In this document: positions 60,682 through 64,000 of the stretch, piece by piece | How positions within the stretch are numbered: the first letter of the stretch is position 1 | How the letters are laid out: every line of letters starts with the position of its first letter | Assembly (NCBI RefSeq): GCF_913774235.1 | Contig: NZ_CAJYDW010000001.1 | Coordinates: 17,718 to 81,717 of the forward strand | DNA length: 64,000 bases | DNA from: an uncultured Pseudomonas sp. | Lineage (GTDB): Bacteria > Pseudomonadota > Gammaproteobacteria > Pseudomonadales > Pseudomonadaceae | Reading direction: 5' to 3' | Notes under the pieces: generated by a model | Databases searched by the model: none | What the model was told of the DNA's origin: nothing | Seen by the model: the letters and a program-made list of their open reading frames with translations, nothing else | Made by a program: the position numbers and the translations under genes

Positions 60682-61704
60682 TTAGTAGCGCGACTCGCCT
60701 TCCAGGCTAGCCAGGATATGCCGGTAGCTGGCCATCCGCTGCGGATGGATGTCGCCTCGCTCCAGGGCGGCGAGCAGGGCGCAACCCGGCTCGCGTTCGT
60801 GCTTGCAATCGCGGAAGCGACAGCGGCCAATGAAGTCGCCGAATTCCTTGAAGCCGGCTTCCACGTCGTCACGGCTGACATGGCTCAGGCCGAATTCACG
60901 GATGCCGGGCGAGTCGATCAAATCGCCGCCATCGGGAAAGTGGAAGAGCCGGGCGGTGGTGGTGGTGTGGGTGCCCTTGTTGGTCAGCTCCGACAGCGGA
61001 CCGACCCGGGTATCGACGCCGGGCAGCAGGGCATTCACCAGCGACGACTTGCCCACGCCGGATTGACCGACGAAGACGCTGACATGCTCGTCCAGCGCGC
61101 TCTTGAGCTGATCCATGCTCAGGCCGTTGTGGGCCGAGACCTCCAGCAGCGGATAGTCCAGCTCGCGGTAGATCCCCAGCAACTCATCCAGCGCCGGGCC
61201 ATTGTGCTCGTCGATCAGGTCGGCCTTGTTCAGCAGTAGCAGCGGCTGGATGCCGGCGTGCTCGGCCGCCACCAGGTAGCGGTCGATGAGATTGGCGTGG
61301 GGCGTGGGCAGCGGGGCGAAGACAATCACCAGGCGGTCGACGTTGGCCGCCACCGGCTTAAGCTGGCCGCGCATGTCCGGCCGGCAGATCTCCGAGCGGC
61401 GCGGTAATTGGGCGACGATGACGCCATTGCCCTGGATGCCGGCGCGGAACACCACCTGGTCGCCGGTGACCAGGGTCGGCAGGTTGGCGCGCAGATGGCA
61501 GCGCTGCAGCCGGCCTTCGCCATCTTCGACTTCCACCTGAACGCCGAAGTGGGCGATTACCTGACCCTGTTGTTCCGGGCCCAGGTCACCGCCTTCGAGT
61601 TCGTCGATCAGCTTGGATTCGCGCTTTTCCGCACGGGCGGCGCGTTCGGTCTGGATTTTCTCGATCCGCCAGCTCTGGCGACGGGTCAGGTGGCGTTTGG
61701 CCAT
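60682..61704 (-). CDS. rsgA: Ribosome small subunit-dependent GTPase A
   Basis: [38 protein letters not shown] zinc motif. Confidence 0.97.
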   Translation of the reverse strand: MAKRHLTRRQSWRIEKIQTERAARAEKRESKLIDELEGGDLGPEQQGQVIAHFGVQVEVEDGEGRLQRCHLRANLPTLVTGDQVVFRAGIQGNGVIVAQLPRRSEICRPDMRGQLKPVAANVDRLVIVFAPLPTPHANLIDRYLVAAEHAGIQPLLLLNKADLIDEHNGPALDELLGIYRELDYPLLEVSAHNGLSMDQLKSALDEHVSVFVGQSGVGKSSLVNALLPGVDTRVGPLSELTNKGTHTTTTARLFHFPDGGDLIDSPGIREFGLSHVSRDDVEAGFKEFGDFIGRCRFRDCKHEREPGCALLAALERGDIHPQRMASYRHILASLEGESRY

Positions 61705-61798
61705 GGGAAGTCCGCGGGTTGCAGGGGCGAGGAGTCTAGCATTGGCCGCTCCCCACGGATTACCTAAACTTGGCGCACCTCGTCGTCCTGGAGCGCCC

Positions 61799-62569
61799 AT
61801 GCTGGCCCATCTCGCCTCGCGCTATCCCCTGTTGCTGGCCGTGCTGGTGCAACTGGCCGCTCTGGTGGTCGCCATCGTCGGCCTGAGACTCTGGGCCAGC
61901 TTCGCCGGCCAGCGACCTTCGTTGCTGGCGCTGGTCTGCCTGCAAGCTGTGCTGGCGGCCCTGCTGGGGGAACTGCTCGGGCTGGCGCGCTGGTGGGTGT
62001 TCATCAACCTGCTGTTCGCTCCGGCGCTCTACCTGGTCAGCGGTCGCGGACTCTCGGCAGGCATCGCCGCGCTGGGCTTCCTGCTGCTCCTGCTGCTGAA
62101 CTGGAACAGCCTGCGCGAGCGGGTGCCGCTCTACCTCACCGGCCGCCAGACCCGTGAGCGGCTGGCCGAACTGCTCGCCGAGCGGGAGCCCACCTTTCGC
62201 TTCGTCGATCTCGGCTGCGGCCTGGGCGATACCCTGGTCGACCTGTCCCGGCGCTTTCCGGCCGCCACCTTCGTCGGCGTGGAGACGGCGCCGCTGAGCT
62301 TCGCCCTGGCCTGGCTGCGCTGCCTGCCACGGCGCAACTGCCAGGTGCGCTATCGCGATCTCTGGCGGGTGGAGCTGGGCGAATTCGAGGTCGTCTATTG
62401 CTTCCTCTCGCCGGCACCCATGCCCCGCCTGGGCGAAAAGGCCCGCCAGGAGCTGCGCCCCGGCAGCTGGCTGGTCAGCAACACCTTCGAGATCCCCGAC
62501 CAGCCGGCCGATGCCATCCTTGAAGTGGGTGACCTGCGCGGCAGCCGCCTGCTGCTGTGGCGCCGGTAG
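61799..62569 (+). CDS. Membrane-anchored class I SAM-dependent methyltransferase
   Basis: Three N-terminal TM-like segments; [29 protein letters not shown]. Confidence 0.8.
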   Translation: MLAHLASRYPLLLAVLVQLAALVVAIVGLRLWASFAGQRPSLLALVCLQAVLAALLGELLGLARWWVFINLLFAPALYLVSGRGLSAGIAALGFLLLLLLNWNSLRERVPLYLTGRQTRERLAELLAEREPTFRFVDLGCGLGDTLVDLSRRFPAATFVGVETAPLSFALAWLRCLPRRNCQVRYRDLWRVELGEFEVVYCFLSPAPMPRLGEKARQELRPGSWLVSNTFEIPDQPADAILEVGDLRGSRLLLWRR

Positions 62570-62619
62570 GTAGGCGACAGGCGCGCTGCTACACTGGCGC
62601 CCTCATCAAGGAGTTCACC

Positions 62620-63168
62620 ATGACCGCCCCCAATCCGCAGCACCTGATCTGGATCGACCTGGAAATGACCGGCCTGGACCCGGATCGGGACGTGATCATC
62701 GAGATGGCCACCATCGTCACCGACAGCGATCTCAACGTGCTGGCCGAAGGCCCGGTGCTGGCCATCCACCAGACGGACGAGATCCTGGCCGGCATGGACG
62801 AGTGGAATACCCGCCAGCATGGTGGCTCGGGGCTGACCCAGCGGGTCCGCGAGAGCACCGTCGACACCGCCCAGGCCGAGGCCCTGACCCTGGAGTTCCT
62901 GCGTCAATGGGTGCCCAAGGGCAAGTCGCCGATCTGTGGCAACAGCATCTGCCAGGATCGGCGCTTTCTCTATCGCCGCATGCCGGAGCTGGAAGCCTAC
63001 TTCCACTACCGCAATCTGGACGTCTCCACCCTCAAGGAACTGGCCGCGCGCTGGGCCCCCCACGTCCGCGATGGCGTGAAGAAGAGCGGCAGCCACCTGG
63101 CGCTGGACGACATCCGCGACTCCATCGCCGAACTGCGCCACTACCGCGAGCACTTCATCAAGGTCTGA
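62620..63168 (+). CDS. orn: Oligoribonuclease
   Basis: [27 protein letters not shown]. Confidence 0.98.
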   Translation: MTAPNPQHLIWIDLEMTGLDPDRDVIIEMATIVTDSDLNVLAEGPVLAIHQTDEILAGMDEWNTRQHGGSGLTQRVRESTVDTAQAEALTLEFLRQWVPKGKSPICGNSICQDRRFLYRRMPELEAYFHYRNLDVSTLKELAARWAPHVRDGVKKSGSHLALDDIRDSIAELRHYREHFIKV

Positions 63169-63179
63169 CGGCCGCGCCC

Positions 63180-63797
63180 GTGCTGCTGTCCGTCCTCTAC
63201 CTGGTGGCCATCACCGCCGAGGCCATGACCGGCGCTCTGTCCGCTGGGCGGCGCGGCATGGACCTGTTCGGCGTGGCGCTGATCGCCAGCGTCACCGCCC
63301 TGGGCGGTGGCTCGGTGCGTGATGTGCTGCTGGGCCACTATCCGCTCGGCTGGGTTAAGCACCCGGAATACCTGGCGCTGACCGTCGGCGCGGGCCTGGC
63401 CACCGTGGCCATCGCCCGGGTCATGCGCTACCTGCGCCGGCTGTTCCTGCTGCTCGACGCCCTGGGTCTGGTGGCCTTCACCGTGATCGGCTGCCAGGTG
63501 GCCCTGGAGATGGGCCTGAGTCCGGTGATCGTCATTGTCAGCGGCACCCTCACGGGCACCTGCGGCGGCATCCTGCGCGACATCCTCTGCAACGACGTGC
63601 CGCTGATCCTCAGGCGCGAACTCTACGCCAGCGTGGCGGTGCTATCCGCCGGCTGTTACCTGCTCTGCCGCCAGTGGCTGAGCGAGGAGCAGGCGCTGCT
63701 GATTACCCTCAGCGCCGGCCTGCTGTTGCGCCTGCTGGCGCTGAGATTCAACTGGCAGATGCCGACCTTCACCTACCCGGAGGATCCCCATGGCTAG
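63180..63797 (+). CDS. TRIC/UPF0126 family membrane protein
   Basis: GTG start; GRRGMDLFGVALIASVTALGGGSVRDVLLGHYP. Confidence 0.9.
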   Translation: MLLSVLYLVAITAEAMTGALSAGRRGMDLFGVALIASVTALGGGSVRDVLLGHYPLGWVKHPEYLALTVGAGLATVAIARVMRYLRRLFLLLDALGLVAFTVIGCQVALEMGLSPVIVIVSGTLTGTCGGILRDILCNDVPLILRRELYASVAVLSAGCYLLCRQWLSEEQALLITLSAGLLLRLLALRFNWQMPTFTYPEDPHG

Positions 63798-63896
63798 GGG
63801 TGTGACGGCTTCCGCGGCTTTGGCTTGAAAGCCTTGTCCTAGAGCAGTTCATGCGGCATTTTCCAGCGCCTGTAGTTACCGATAGGGAGATCGGTC

Positions 63897-64000
63897 ATGT
63901 CTGGAAAACCCGCGGCGCGCCTGGGTGACGCCGTCACCTGCCCCAAGTGCGGTACCTCGGCCCTGGTCCAGGGCTCGTCAAACGTCTTCTTCGACGGCCT
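63897..64000 (+). CDS. PAAR domain-containing protein (truncated at window end)
   Basis: MSGKPAARLGDAVTCPKCGTSALVQGSSNVFFDGL. Confidence 0.8.
   Translation, partial: MSGKPAARLGDAVTCPKCGTSALVQGSSNVFFDG

Overview
This 64 kb window is high-GC Pseudomonas-type chromosome; gene order and protein signatures match the P. aeruginosa PA4069-PA4042 and PA4962-PA4951 neighbourhoods, and the overall look is P. oryzihabitans-like (inference). Most of it is dense housekeeping sequence: an NAD-epimerase pair, oprG/ompW, a zinc-type ABC operon, ybbN, nrdR, riboflavin genes with an FMN riboswitch, nusB-thiL-pgpA, dxs-ispA-xseB, ilvA, ppa, alcohol/aldehyde dehydrogenases with a sigma54 activator, mpl-ubiX, vapBC, sdaA, serB, fimX, psd, rhdA, motAB, rsgA and orn. 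A PAAR-domain gene is cut by the right edge. I saw no tRNA, rRNA, CRISPR array, prophage or intact IS element. The most interesting signals are mainly regulatory or cryptic: (1) a complete leader-peptide attenuator upstream of ilvA ([16 protein letters not shown] plus mutually exclusive hairpins); (2) a 16-aa uORF (MSSCTACSALPLGGLS) between the FMN riboswitch and ribE, overlapping the ribE start as TGATG; (3) a sigma54 -24/-12 promoter plus a three-dyad TGTCA array between the aldehyde dehydrogenase and its regulator; (4) a 41-bp near-perfect palindrome upstream of a TetR/quinone-reductase operon; (5) a MORN-repeat/C13 caspase-like protease next to a HAMP membrane protein with a degenerate cyclase-like domain; (6) a ~200-bp MITE-like element with 17/18 TIRs; (7) recurring three-module extragenic repeats; (8) a 42-aa membrane protein gene missing from the ORF track. 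No alignments or folding programs were run; all calls come from reading the sequence.
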